64,000 nucleotides of DNA from Deinococcus sp. Arct2-2 (GTDB lineage Bacteria; Deinococcota; Deinococci; Deinococcales; Deinococcaceae). The DNA lies in the NCBI RefSeq assembly GCF_004801315.1, contig NZ_SSNW01000019.1:1-64000 (forward strand), written 5' to 3'. Shown here in pieces: positions 35,230 to 43,401 of this stretch (positions within the stretch are counted from its first letter, which is position 1; each line of letters starts with the position of its first letter). Position numbers and translations under genes: made by a program. The notes under the pieces are model-generated. The model was not told where the DNA came from, did not search any database, and worked only from the letters and a program-made list of their open reading frames with translations.

Positions 35230-35935
35230 TGCGACTTACCGCCCTGTACCAGCAGTCCAGAAGGATCGGTGACATTCAGCTGTGTCCACGGCAGCCGCAG
35301 ATGCGTCGAGCCCGAAGCGGAACAAAAGTCCTGGGTCAGGTCGCGGCTGGCCGGATTCTCCGGCGGTCCACCGCGCAGGCGGCCAGGTTTGTCGGTCTGT
35401 GCGGGATACACCGTGCCGTCCCGGCCGATGCGGCGGAGACGTCGTACAAGCGGTAAACCTGCTCCCTGACTTGGCGGAGCTTGAACGCTGCGTAGTCGCG
35501 GTTAACCCGCAGGACGCCCCCTCGCCACTGAGATCTACTTGGAGTTCGTTGCCTGCGGCCGGATGGGTGTCCAGGCGCAGATCCACCAGGCCAGACTGGG
35601 TGCGCCACGCGAGATGCAGCGCAGCGGGAGTGGCCTGGGCGTGCAGGCCCGGCGCATCCGGCACGGGGGGCAAGGTCCGGCGCTGGGGACTGCACAGCGC
35701 CGGCTCTCACCCTCGGGATCGGTGGTGATGAGGCCGTAGTGTTCTTCAGCGTCTAAGGTGTTCAGCCAACGCGGATCAAGGTCGGCAGGACACTCGAGGT
35801 TCAGAAACAGCCAGTTGCGCTTGAACCATTCGTCCAGCCAAGCGAAGACGATGCCGCCTGCGAGCCCTTCTCGCCGGAGGGTGCGGTTCAGCGCGACATT
35901 GATGCGGGCCTGCTCGGCTTCACTGTGTCCACCAA
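35230..35935 (-). pseudogene. Glycosidase-like protein, C-terminal remnant
   Basis: On the minus strand one frame reads GGIVFAWLDEWFKRNWLFLN, then DPRWLNTLDAEEHYGLITTD. This pattern (FAW-x-DEWFK, then 'EEHYGL') occurs in TIM-barrel glycosidase-like domains of extracellular bacterial proteins. The reading continues in other frames (LHLAWRTQSGLVDLRLDTHP; VNRDYAAFKLRQVREQVYRL), so at least two frameshifts are present. The 5' part is missing, replaced by IS3-type sequence at about 35940. It is a dead fragment. The family assignment is tentative. Confidence 0.5.
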
Positions 35936-35948
35936 GGTGTGAGGTCGG

Positions 35949-36290
35949 GTGCTGGACGTCTCCACCAGTGCGTTTTACAGCTGGCACAGAAGGCCCAGCG
36001 CACCACTCGCTGAGCAGGACGCGCTGGTGGCGCAGCGCGTCCGTGAGCTTCACCAGGCCCGCACAGGGCGCTCCGAGGCCCCTCGTCTTCAAGCCAATCT
36101 GCGTGCTGAAGAACAACACGTTTCCCGCAAGCGGATTCCGTGCCCTGTACGGGCTGGGAGTCTGCAGGCCAGGGGAAAGCAGCGATTCGTTCGAACGCCC
36201 GAGTGCGAACATATGTGTGTAGTCTGTCCCAACGTGCTCAACCGAACCTTTGCCTTTCAGCACGCCAATACGGTGCGGACCCTGGTGGTG
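35949..36290 (+). pseudogene. IS3-family transposase OrfB fragment
   Basis: The frame reads LDVSTSAFYSWHRRPSAPLA, then VRELHQA, and further on RFVRTPECEHMCVVCPNVLNRTF. This is the pre-catalytic region of IS3/IS150-type OrfB (S-x-SxFYxW; RFVxTT-x-S-x-H; NVLNRxF). The catalytic DDE part is lost, and the middle appears frameshifted or diverged. It interrupts the glycosidase-like gene on the other strand. Confidence 0.65.
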
Positions 36291-36659
36291 TGCAGTTCCC
36301 AACAAGGCCACGGAGGCAGAGACTACGAGGGCAATACCCCATCCACCTCTGTTGTCCAGCCAACAGCGTCCTAGAGAGCGTGTTCAGTGCGGGGAGAAGG
36401 GCCGCTGACCGGCGTCTTGGCCTTCGTGCTGTTTCAGCAGCGCGTCTGGTCAAGCGCCGACCGAGTGATGCTGAAGACGCCTTTACAACGCCTGGAGCTG
36501 GCTCCGGACCGGGCCGCCAGCCGTCGTTCTTGGATCTGAGCGCGAGCGGAGTTGAAGGGGTGCCACGCAGACAGGATGTCCTGGGTCGAGCAACTTCTCG
36601 TTCCACGGGTCTCGATCCTTGGCAGTGGGTGACCAACTGTATGCCTCATCTGCGCATCG
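36291..36659. other. Unassigned debris between IS3 fragment and selO
   Basis: This is 369 bases with short frames only and no recognisable domain. It probably derives from the IS3 element or another mobile element. No terminator for selO was recognised. Confidence 0.3.
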
Positions 36660-38165
36660 TCAGGTGCCGCAGAACGTGCGATAGTCGGCCGTGACCTCCG
36701 CACGCGCCGGTTCGGTGTATTCGGCCTGCTCCTGCGTCTCGTCATAAGGCCGTTGGAGCGCCGTCAGCAGGCGTCTGAAAGGTGCGAGATCTCCTTGTTC
36801 GGACGCGGCTGACAAGGCTTCCTCCACCCGGTGGTTGCGTGGGATGACCGCCGGGTTGACGCGGCGCATGCGCTCGGCCCGTTCGCCTGATTCCGGAGCC
36901 TGCCCGCCTTCTCCGCGTGATCGCCAGCGGGCGAGCCAGGCGTCAGCTGCCTGCGGCTGGGGGAACAAGGAGCGAAGCGGCCGTTCGTCGCCCGCCGCCG
37001 CATCTGCCAGCCGGCGCCACCCAAGGGTGAAGTCCACTCTATGGTGGTGCAGCAACGTCAACCAGTCCGCCGCGAGCGCGCGGTCTTCCTGATCATCCCC
37101 AGCTTGCAGGCCCAACTTTTCTCTCTGGCCTCTCAACAGCGCAGCGGCATACCACTCGGGGAAGGCATCGATCACCTCGGTCGCCTGGCCAATGGCTTTG
37201 GACAGGGCGCCTTGGCCCTCGTCTCCGGCGATCAGGGGCAGCAGGGTCTCGGCGAGCCGGGCCAGGCCCCAGCGCGCGATCAGCGGCTGGTTGCTGTAGG
37301 CGTAGCGCCCCCCATGGTCAATAGAGCTGAACACCGCGTCTGGGTTGTACGCCTCCAGAAAGGCACACGGTCCGTAGTCGATGGTCTCGCCGGAAATCGT
37401 CACGTTGTCGGTGTTCATCACGCCGTGAATGAAGCCGACGTTCATCCACTGGGCCATGAGGGCCGCTTGCCGCTGCGCCACCCGCTGGAGTAAGGCGAGA
37501 TACCGGTCAGGTGTACCCACGAGCTCTGGGTCATGCCGGGCCAGGGCGTAGTCGGCGAGCTGCCGAACCCGTTGCGTTTCGCTGCGGGCGCTGAAGAATT
37601 CGAAGGTGCCCACGCGCAAATGGCTCGCTGCCACGCGGGTCAGCACGGCACCGGGCAGAGGACGCTGGCGGTAGACCGGCTCGCCCGTGCCCGCCACGGC
37701 CAGGGCTCGTGTGGTCGGGATCCCGAGTGCATGCATGGCTTCGGCGATGAGCACCTCACGCAACATGGGGCCAAGGGCCGCCTTGCCGTCGCCCCCCCTC
37801 GAGAAGGGGGTGCGGCCCGAGCCCTTGAGCATGATGTCGCGGCGGCGTCCGAGCCTGTCGATGACCTCACCCAACAGCAAGGCGCGCCCGTCGCCCAGTT
37901 GAGGCGAGAACGCGCCGAACTGGTGGCCGGCGTAGGCCTGGGCGAGCGGTTCGGCCCCCTCAGGAACCAGGTTGCCCGCAAAGATGGCGGCGCCTTCAGG
38001 CCCGTTCAGCACGTCAGGATCCAATCCCAGCTCGAGTGCCAGTTCGAGATTGAAGAACAGTAAACTCGGTGAAGGAACGGACGCTGGTTTCCAGGGGGCG
38101 TAGAAGCCCGGCAGGTCACGCGCATAGGTGTTGTCGAACTGGAAAGGGGAGGCGGCCATGGCCAA
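36660..38165 (-). CDS. selO: SelO-type protein adenylyltransferase (YdiU family)
   Basis: This 501-residue pseudokinase-fold enzyme transfers AMP from ATP to protein hydroxyl groups. Family signatures are all visible: QLGDGRALLLGEVIDRLGRR, LKGSGRTPFSRGGDGKAALG (nucleotide site), NVGFIHGVMNTDNVTISGET (catalytic loop, with the metal-binding Asp in the following DYGPCAFLE), and SSIDHGGRYAYSNQP. It ends in FCGT. The cysteine sits where selenocysteine is found in eukaryotic SelO. The length is normal. In E. coli the protein acts on redox proteins under oxidative stress. The start could be ATG 38165 or 38159. It stands alone, beyond the pseudogene block. Confidence 0.93.
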   Translation of the reverse strand: MAMAASPFQFDNTYARDLPGFYAPWKPASVPSPSLLFFNLELALELGLDPDVLNGPEGAAIFAGNLVPEGAEPLAQAYAGHQFGAFSPQLGDGRALLLGEVIDRLGRRRDIMLKGSGRTPFSRGGDGKAALGPMLREVLIAEAMHALGIPTTRALAVAGTGEPVYRQRPLPGAVLTRVAASHLRVGTFEFFSARSETQRVRQLADYALARHDPELVGTPDRYLALLQRVAQRQAALMAQWMNVGFIHGVMNTDNVTISGETIDYGPCAFLEAYNPDAVFSSIDHGGRYAYSNQPLIARWGLARLAETLLPLIAGDEGQGALSKAIGQATEVIDAFPEWYAAALLRGQREKLGLQAGDDQEDRALAADWLTLLHHHRVDFTLGWRRLADAAAGDERPLRSLFPQPQAADAWLARWRSRGEGGQAPESGERAERMRRVNPAVIPRNHRVEEALSAASEQGDLAPFRRLLTALQRPYDETQEQAEYTEPARAEVTADYRTFCGT

Positions 38166-38452
38166 CAGTCTGACGGCTGCCCCACATCTTGCCGGAGTCA
38201 GGTCACAGTCTCAGCTTTCTGAGAAATCGTTGCTGCCTAGTCCTGCACGGTGCAGGGTTGTGGCGGAAATATCTGTTAAACCAAGCCGTGGACCGCTTGG
38301 TTTGTCACTCTCCCTCAAGCCGAAAAGCCTGTTGGCAAGGGTGATCTTTCAAGACCGTCCTACACAGTTTGGCTGGCTCTGGGCCCTCAAGATCAGGCGC
38401 AACAGTCTGGAGGGCGCAGAATCCTGCACCCCCGTGAAGTCGAGGGTGGCGA

Positions 38453-39904
38453 TCAGTCACCATGCTGCGGCAGAGGGTCACTGGACGAACCCTGCTGCTG
38501 AGCCGTCCGCTTCAGGAACAGGGCCAGGACCACAGCCAGCGCGCCAATGGCACCCGATACGGTGAAAGCCAGTTGCAGGCCACCGACCTGGGCCGCCAGC
38601 GGGGCGCTGCCCTGAGCGCTCAGCTGGGCGGCCCGGCCCGCCATCAGCGTCACCAGCAGGGCCACGCCCGCCGCCCCCGCCACCTGTTGCAGCGTGCTCA
38701 AGATGGCGCTGCCGTGTGAGTACAGCTGCGGCGGCAGCGGCGAGAGCGCCGACGTGAAGACCGGCGTGAACAGCAGGGCCAGCCCCCCACTCAGGGTCAG
38801 GTGCAGGGCCAGCAGGGCCCAGATCGGCGTGCCCGCGTCGATGCGGCCCAGACCGAACAGCACCGTGGTCATCAGCAGGCTGCCTGGAACCACCAGAGGG
38901 CGCGGTCCCACGCGGTCGTACAGCCGCCCGACGGCGGGAGCACACAGGCCCATAACCAGGCCGCCCGGCAGCAGCAACAGGCCCGTCTGCAAGGTGCTCA
39001 GCCCACGCAGGTTTTGCAGGTACAGCGGCAGCAGGATCAGGCCGCCGAACAGCGCCATCATGGCAATGACCATCAGGCCGACGCCCAAGGTGAACACGGG
39101 GAAGCGGAAGGCGCGCAGGTCGAGCAGCGGTTCGCCCGTCCGGCTCAGATGGGTCTGCCGCCACAGGAAGGCCGTCAGGGCCGCCGCACCGACCAGCAGC
39201 GGCACGCTTACGCTCGGGTCACTGAGGCCACCCTCACCGAAGCGGCTCAGCGCGTAGACTAGGCCCCCGAAGCCAAGCGCCGAGAGCGGCACCGAGAGCA
39301 CGTCCAGGCTCAGGCGGCGCGGCGTGCCCACGTTTTGCAGCGTCCGTGCGCCGTAGGCCAGCATCCCCAGCGCAATCGGCAGCACGAACAGGAACATCGC
39401 CCGCCACGAGAAGGTTTGCAAGATCAGCCCCGAAATGGTCGGGCCGATGGCGGGGGCCACCGAGATCACGATGCTGATGTTACCCATCACCGCGCCGCGC
39501 CCGCGTTCAGACACCACCGTCAGGACGGTCGTGATCAGCAGGGGCAGCATGATGGCCGTGCCGCTGGCCTGCACGATGCGCGCCAGCAGCAGCGGCACGA
39601 AGCCGGGCGAGATCGCCGCGAGCCCGGTGCCCACGCAGAACAGCGTCATGGCCGTCAGGAACACCGTCCGGGTGCTCAGGCGCTGGAGCAAGAAGCCGGT
39701 GACGGGAATGACCACCGCCATCGTCAGCATGAAGGCGGTCGAGAGCCACTGGGCGGTGCTGGCCGTGACCTTCAGGTCGACCATCAGGCGCGGGAGGGCG
39801 ACGTTCATGATCGTTTCGTTGAGGATCACGACGAAGGTGGCGATCAGCAGGATCAGGATCACGGCGCGGCCCTGCGCAGAGAGGGATTCAGTCGGCAGAC
39901 TCAT
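38453..39904 (-). CDS. MFS drug exporter, DHA2 (14-helix) family
   Basis: This 483-residue membrane protein has about 14 helices, the EmrB/QacA layout. Family motifs: MVDLKVTASTAQWLSTAFML in helix 2, motif C-like GPTISGLILQTFSWRAMFLF in helix 5, and LPLYLQNLRGLSTLQTGLLL in the middle. It would export drugs or toxic metabolites using the proton gradient. It follows the VOC-family gene by 27 bases in the same direction, and a divergent HxlR regulator lies upstream, so the three form a small resistance or detoxification unit. The start ATG 39904 is first in frame. Confidence 0.88.
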   Translation of the reverse strand: MSLPTESLSAQGRAVILILLIATFVVILNETIMNVALPRLMVDLKVTASTAQWLSTAFMLTMAVVIPVTGFLLQRLSTRTVFLTAMTLFCVGTGLAAISPGFVPLLLARIVQASGTAIMLPLLITTVLTVVSERGRGAVMGNISIVISVAPAIGPTISGLILQTFSWRAMFLFVLPIALGMLAYGARTLQNVGTPRRLSLDVLSVPLSALGFGGLVYALSRFGEGGLSDPSVSVPLLVGAAALTAFLWRQTHLSRTGEPLLDLRAFRFPVFTLGVGLMVIAMMALFGGLILLPLYLQNLRGLSTLQTGLLLLPGGLVMGLCAPAVGRLYDRVGPRPLVVPGSLLMTTVLFGLGRIDAGTPIWALLALHLTLSGGLALLFTPVFTSALSPLPPQLYSHGSAILSTLQQVAGAAGVALLVTLMAGRAAQLSAQGSAPLAAQVGGLQLAFTVSGAIGALAVVLALFLKRTAQQQGSSSDPLPQHGD

Positions 39905-39931
39905 CGGTAAACCTCCAGGTTCAGGCGGCGT

Positions 39932-40303
39932 TCAGGTGTTTTCGAGCACCGACAAGATGTTGCCTGCCGGGTCTGCGAACCACGCGATGGTTGGCCCCTG
40001 ACCGCGCATGACGCCTCTCTCGTCCAGGTTCATGCCCGCGTAGCGCAGCAGGTTCACGCCGCTCGCGGCCAGGGCGTCCACGGCGGCGTCCACATCATCC
40101 ACCGGAAAGTTCAGGATGGTGTAGGCAGCGGGCACGTGGTCTGGTTTGGGATACACCAAGACGGGTCGGCTGCCCGTAATGTGCAGGCGCAACATGCCGT
40201 GTTGCTCGCTGACTTGGAGGCCCAGCACGTCGGCGTAAAAGGCTCTGGCCGCCGTGAGGTCGTTCACGGCGAAACCACTGAAGGCGGGGGAATGCTTGAA
40301 CAT
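39932..40303 (-). CDS. VOC (glyoxalase/bleomycin-resistance fold) family protein
   Basis: This 123-residue protein opens FKHSPAFSGFAVNDLTAARA then FYADVLGLQVSEQHGMLRLH, the first beta-alpha-beta module of the vicinal oxygen chelate fold. It closes with GPTIAWFADPAGNILSVLEN, the typical 'DPxGNxxxl' ending. VOC proteins bind metal or sequester small molecules; lactoylglutathione lyase, dioxygenase and antibiotic-binding members share this fold. ATG 40303 has AGGAGA six bases upstream. It probably works with the adjacent exporter. Confidence 0.85.
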   Translation of the reverse strand: MFKHSPAFSGFAVNDLTAARAFYADVLGLQVSEQHGMLRLHITGSRPVLVYPKPDHVPAAYTILNFPVDDVDAAVDALAASGVNLLRYAGMNLDERGVMRGQGPTIAWFADPAGNILSVLENT

Positions 40304-40661
40304 AGGTCTCCTTGACGGTGCAGGGGCGAGGCGTTCTAGGAGGAAGGGGCTCAGGTCGTCCTCGGTGGGCTGAGGCATCCACTCGTGCGGTATCTCGCTG
40401 TTCCGTTCGTCTGGCCCGGCGACAGGCCTCTTGAGCGGGCGGGCCAGTGCGAGCAGCGGCTCATGAGCGAACTTGCCTGGGATACCGTCTGTGCATGACG
40501 TCCTCCTGTGGGGTACGGCGGGCCAGAGGGAGCGCGTTCCAGTCCCGCAAGATGCGTCGACTTGTTCATAATTTTCCTTCCTATTTAGTCTATAACAGAA
40601 TAGTACGAAATTGCAACTTTGGACTTAGTTTAAAGTACCGGATCGGCCTAGACTGAAAAGA
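40304..40661. promoter_or_regulatory. Divergent region between VOC/MFS unit and HxlR regulator
   Basis: This is 358 bases. The right half is AT-rich (40580-40640) and should hold promoters and HxlR sites. On the minus strand an ATG at 40569, preceded by GGAAGGAA, opens a 72-codon frame without a domain, and a second AGGAGG plus ATG at 40497 opens only 11 codons. Both may be relics or leader ORFs; neither is called as a gene. Confidence 0.4.
40649..40654 (+). promoter_or_regulatory. -10 box of the HxlR gene (leaderless start)
   Basis: TAGACT lies seven bases before ATG 40662. Deinococcus often uses a TANNNT -10 element this close to the start codon, giving mRNA without a 5' leader. No ribosome site is present before the ATG, in agreement. 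Confidence 0.5.
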
Positions 40662-41336
40662 ATGGCTGTCCAGCGCTCTGCCCCTGCCCGCCGCTATGAC
40701 GATGGCTGTGCGGCGGCGCACGCCCTCGATCTGGTGGGTGAGCGCTGGGCCTTGCTGGTCGTGCGAGAACTGCTGCTCGGGCCGAAACGGTTCAGCGACC
40801 TGCGTGCTGATCTGCCGGGCATCAGTCCCAATGTGTTGTCGCAGCGGTTGAGAGATTTGGAAGACATCGGCGTGATCGGCCGCGACCAGCTGCCGCCACC
40901 GGCCGCGAGCTGGGTGTATGTCCTGAGCGAGTGGGGCCGCGAACTGGAACCTGTCCTGCAGCAGCTGGGGCGCTGGGGGGCACGGTCGCCCAGCAAACCG
41001 CAGGCCCCCATCAGCCTCGCCACGTTGGTCACCGCCATGAAGACCATGTTCCACCCGCCTGCCGCGCAGGGGGTGAGCAGTACCGTGGCGCTGCAGATGG
41101 GCCGCGACCGCTTCTTCGTCCGGGTGCATCAGGGGAGCTTGGACGTGCAGCGCGGCGTTCCCGAGTCCCCGGACGTGAGCCTGACCGGCGACGTGCAGCT
41201 GCTGGGCGGCCTGTGCTTTGGTGGTCTGCTTCTGGCGGACGCCGAAGCGGGCGGACTGGTCGTCGAAGGCGACCGCGCGGAGGCGCAGCGTTTCCTCACC
41301 CTCTTTCAGATGCCTGAAGTCGTGAACCGGGTCTGA
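40662..41336 (+). CDS. HxlR-family transcriptional regulator
   Basis: This is a 224-residue protein. The N-terminal winged helix is typical HxlR: CAAAHALDLVGERWALLVVR, ELLLGPKRFSDLRADLPGIS, then LSQRLRDLEDIGVI and YVLSEWGREL. The C-terminal 100 residues (LQMGRDRFFVRVHQGSLDVQ, PDVSLTGDVQLLGGL) resemble an SCP2-like lipid-binding fold, which occurs fused to this type of regulator. HxlR proteins respond to electrophiles, aldehydes or drugs. It is divergent from the VOC-MFS pair and likely controls it. Confidence 0.88.
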   Translation: MAVQRSAPARRYDDGCAAAHALDLVGERWALLVVRELLLGPKRFSDLRADLPGISPNVLSQRLRDLEDIGVIGRDQLPPPAASWVYVLSEWGRELEPVLQQLGRWGARSPSKPQAPISLATLVTAMKTMFHPPAAQGVSSTVALQMGRDRFFVRVHQGSLDVQRGVPESPDVSLTGDVQLLGGLCFGGLLLADAEAGGLVVEGDRAEAQRFLTLFQMPEVVNRV

Positions 41337-41431
41337 CCTCCAGGCGAGGCGCTGTGCCCCTGAGCTGCGGCCGACCAGCCGTTAGCGATCTGTTGTCAAT
41401 CGCAGGTGTTTCCTCACGTCTCCCCGGGCGC

Positions 41432-42430
41432 TTAAGAACGGACCCCCGCTGGGCTGGAACGAGACAAAGGCAACCAGCGGGTCAGGATCTCCATTTTCTC
41501 CAGCGTCTGCAGGTTCTCGCCCCCCTCATGGCCGTTGAAGGGATACACGCGAATCTCTTTGGACCCCGCGTAATGGTTGTACGCGGCGTAGACCGTACTC
41601 GGTGGGCAGACGGTGTCCATCAGACCGACTGAAAACAGGGCCTGCGCCTGAGCGCGGGCCGCGAAATGCAGGCCATCAAAGTACCCCAGGGTCTCCATCA
41701 CCGCCGCCGTCCGGGTGCGGTGCGTCCGCAGATAGCGCGCGATTTCGCTGAACGGCGCGTCATCGGTCAGGGTCACCGCGCGGCTGAAGTGGCACAGGAA
41801 CGGCACATCCGTCAAGCACACCTTCAGATCGGGGAGCAGTCCGGCCGCGGCCAACGCCAGCCCTCCACCCTGACTGCCGCCCATGACCGCCATCCGGGTG
41901 GGATCGACCAGCGGATGGGCCCGCGCCGCCTCAACGGCACGAACCGCGTCGGTGTACAAGCGGCGGTAGTAGTACGTGTCGCGGTTCAAAATGCCCTGGG
42001 TCATGAAGCCCGGCACATGCGGTTCGCCGCCGGCCTGAGGATCCGGCGTCTCGCCCTGACGCCACGCGCTGCCCTGTCCGCGCGTATCCATGACCAGGTG
42101 GGCGTAGCCCAAAGACGCCCAGAGAAGCCAATCGGTGGGATAGCCGCGCCCTCCGCCGTAGCCGATGTATTCCACCACGCAGGGCAGGGGCTCGCTGGCC
42201 CCCGCGGGCATCAGCAACCAGCCTTTGATCGGCGCGCCGCCAAATCCGGCGAAGGTGACGTCATAGGCGTCGACTTGGCGCAGCAGCGGAAACACCGGTT
42301 CAAAACGGGGGTTGAGGTCAAAGGTGCGGGTGGTGGCCAGCGTGTCCGCCCAAAAGGGGTCAAAATCAGCGGGGGCGGCTTCGGCGGGGTGATAGCGTTC
42401 CAGCTCGGACAAGGACAGATCAAACTGCAT
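41432..42430 (-). CDS. axeA: Acetylxylan esterase / cephalosporin-C deacetylase (CE7)
   Basis: This is a 332-residue alpha/beta hydrolase of carbohydrate esterase family 7. The nucleophile is in MGGSQGGGLALAA (GxSxGG), the oxyanion segment is VMDTRGQGSAW, and the catalytic His is in NGHEGG near the end, preceded by GLMDTVCPPSTVYAAYNHY, which holds the acid Asp. It removes acetyl groups from xylo-oligosaccharides or cephalosporin C, usually in the cytoplasm, as no signal peptide is present. ATG 42430 is supported by GGAGG upstream. It is a single gene, convergent with the HxlR gene. Confidence 0.9.
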   Translation of the reverse strand: MQFDLSLSELERYHPAEAAPADFDPFWADTLATTRTFDLNPRFEPVFPLLRQVDAYDVTFAGFGGAPIKGWLLMPAGASEPLPCVVEYIGYGGGRGYPTDWLLWASLGYAHLVMDTRGQGSAWRQGETPDPQAGGEPHVPGFMTQGILNRDTYYYRRLYTDAVRAVEAARAHPLVDPTRMAVMGGSQGGGLALAAAGLLPDLKVCLTDVPFLCHFSRAVTLTDDAPFSEIARYLRTHRTRTAAVMETLGYFDGLHFAARAQAQALFSVGLMDTVCPPSTVYAAYNHYAGSKEIRVYPFNGHEGGENLQTLEKMEILTRWLPLSRSSPAGVRS

Positions 42431-42875
42431 GAAACCTCCAGGGACAGCGGGCCGGGCCAAACTGAGGGGGAGAAGTTGTGATGAGAGGGAGTCCGAAGTT
42501 TAGGTTCTGGACTTCGCTGGCCGGCTGCTCAACCACTTAGGTTAACCGGGAGAGCCGATGATGGGCCTGTGTTTCAGAAGGGAAGTGGTTGAGCTTCAGA
42601 ATTCACCACCAACGGGTGAAATACGGCATTTTATGCAGCTGTTGAAGCAGCATGACCGCGCGTCGGCCCAATGCTCCGGTGTCAACACTGACGGAAAATC
42701 TGTTCAAAAGGCTCAGTCCGGTTGGTGTCCCTGGCCCAAAACATATGTCAGTTGAGGAGGTGTGCGGGCTACTTGAGAGTCGGCGGGCGTCTGGATTGAG
42801 GTCAGTTTGATCAGGGCCACCACCTTCACTTTTCAGGGGGTCAAGTGGGCGGACGGCTCGACTCCTCTTGGGCAC
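42431..42875. other. Intergenic stretch before the iterons of replicon 2
   Basis: This is 445 bases between the CE7 gene promoter and the first iteron. Open frames on the minus strand that run through the iterons encode repetitive sequence imposed by the repeats and are not genes. Nothing else is recognised. Confidence 0.35.
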
Positions 42876-43302
42876 GGACAGTCTGGGGCGTTGAGCGGGA
42901 GAAAGTGTCGACTCTAGCTCCGGACAGTTTGGGGCAGACATGGTACGGACACTTGGGGGGATTGAGAAAAAATCTGTGTGGGAGACTGTTTTTGGTGGGG
43001 TGCTCCTCACGGACACTTGGGGGGATTGAGTCCTGTAAGCCACGGACACTTTGGGGGAAGTGGTTTGCGGACACTTTGGGTGATTCGGGAGCCAACGCGC
43101 CGTTTTGCCGCAATAGGTGGACAATACCGTCGTTACCGCTCTTAAAACGGCAGGAGCGGACAGTTTGGAGGGCGAGCGCATTTACCTTACGGACACTTGG
43201 GTGTGAATTTCATACAGCGAGCGGACAGTTTGGGGGGAGAAGCTCATTTCCTCGCGGACACTTGGGGGGATTGGGGAGCCTTTCTTGCGGACAGTTTGGG
43301 GG
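42876..43302 (+). repeat. Replication origin 2: eleven GGACASTTKGGGGG iterons
   Basis: Copies begin at 42876, 42922, 42947, 43011, 43044, 43069, 43158, 43191, 43223, 43256 and 43289, all in the same orientation. The dominant spacing is 32-33 bases (three helical turns), with some at 25. Two versions alternate: GGACAGTTTGGGG and GGACACTTGGGGGG. The array is followed by an AT-rich stretch (43330-43395) that could be the DNA-unwinding element, then rep2. Confidence 0.88.
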
Positions 43303-43353
43303 AAAGTGTTTAAAAACCCTGTCTAGGACGCTCTTTCTGTCTATGTCTTGTTG

Positions 43354-43381
43354 TTGACAACCTTCATTTTCTTTTTAAACA
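43354..43381 (+). promoter_or_regulatory. Candidate rep2 promoter
   Basis: TTGACA (43354-43359) and TAAACA (43376-43381) are separated by 16 bases. The stretch is AT-rich and ends about 20 bases before ATG 43402. Iterons lie directly upstream, so initiator binding could repress it. Confidence 0.5.
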
Positions 43382-43401
43382 AAAAAAACATAACATCAAG
43401 C

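Noticed and set aside
40351..40569. 72-codon minus-strand frame with a ribosome-like GGAAGGAA upstream
   Set aside because: The product has no domain and odd composition and lies in the regulatory gap of the HxlR/VOC unit; kept only as a note.
42876..43302. Possible CRISPR array
   Set aside because: Repeats are only about 14 bases, vary in sequence and spacing, and lie next to a Rep gene; no cas genes are present.
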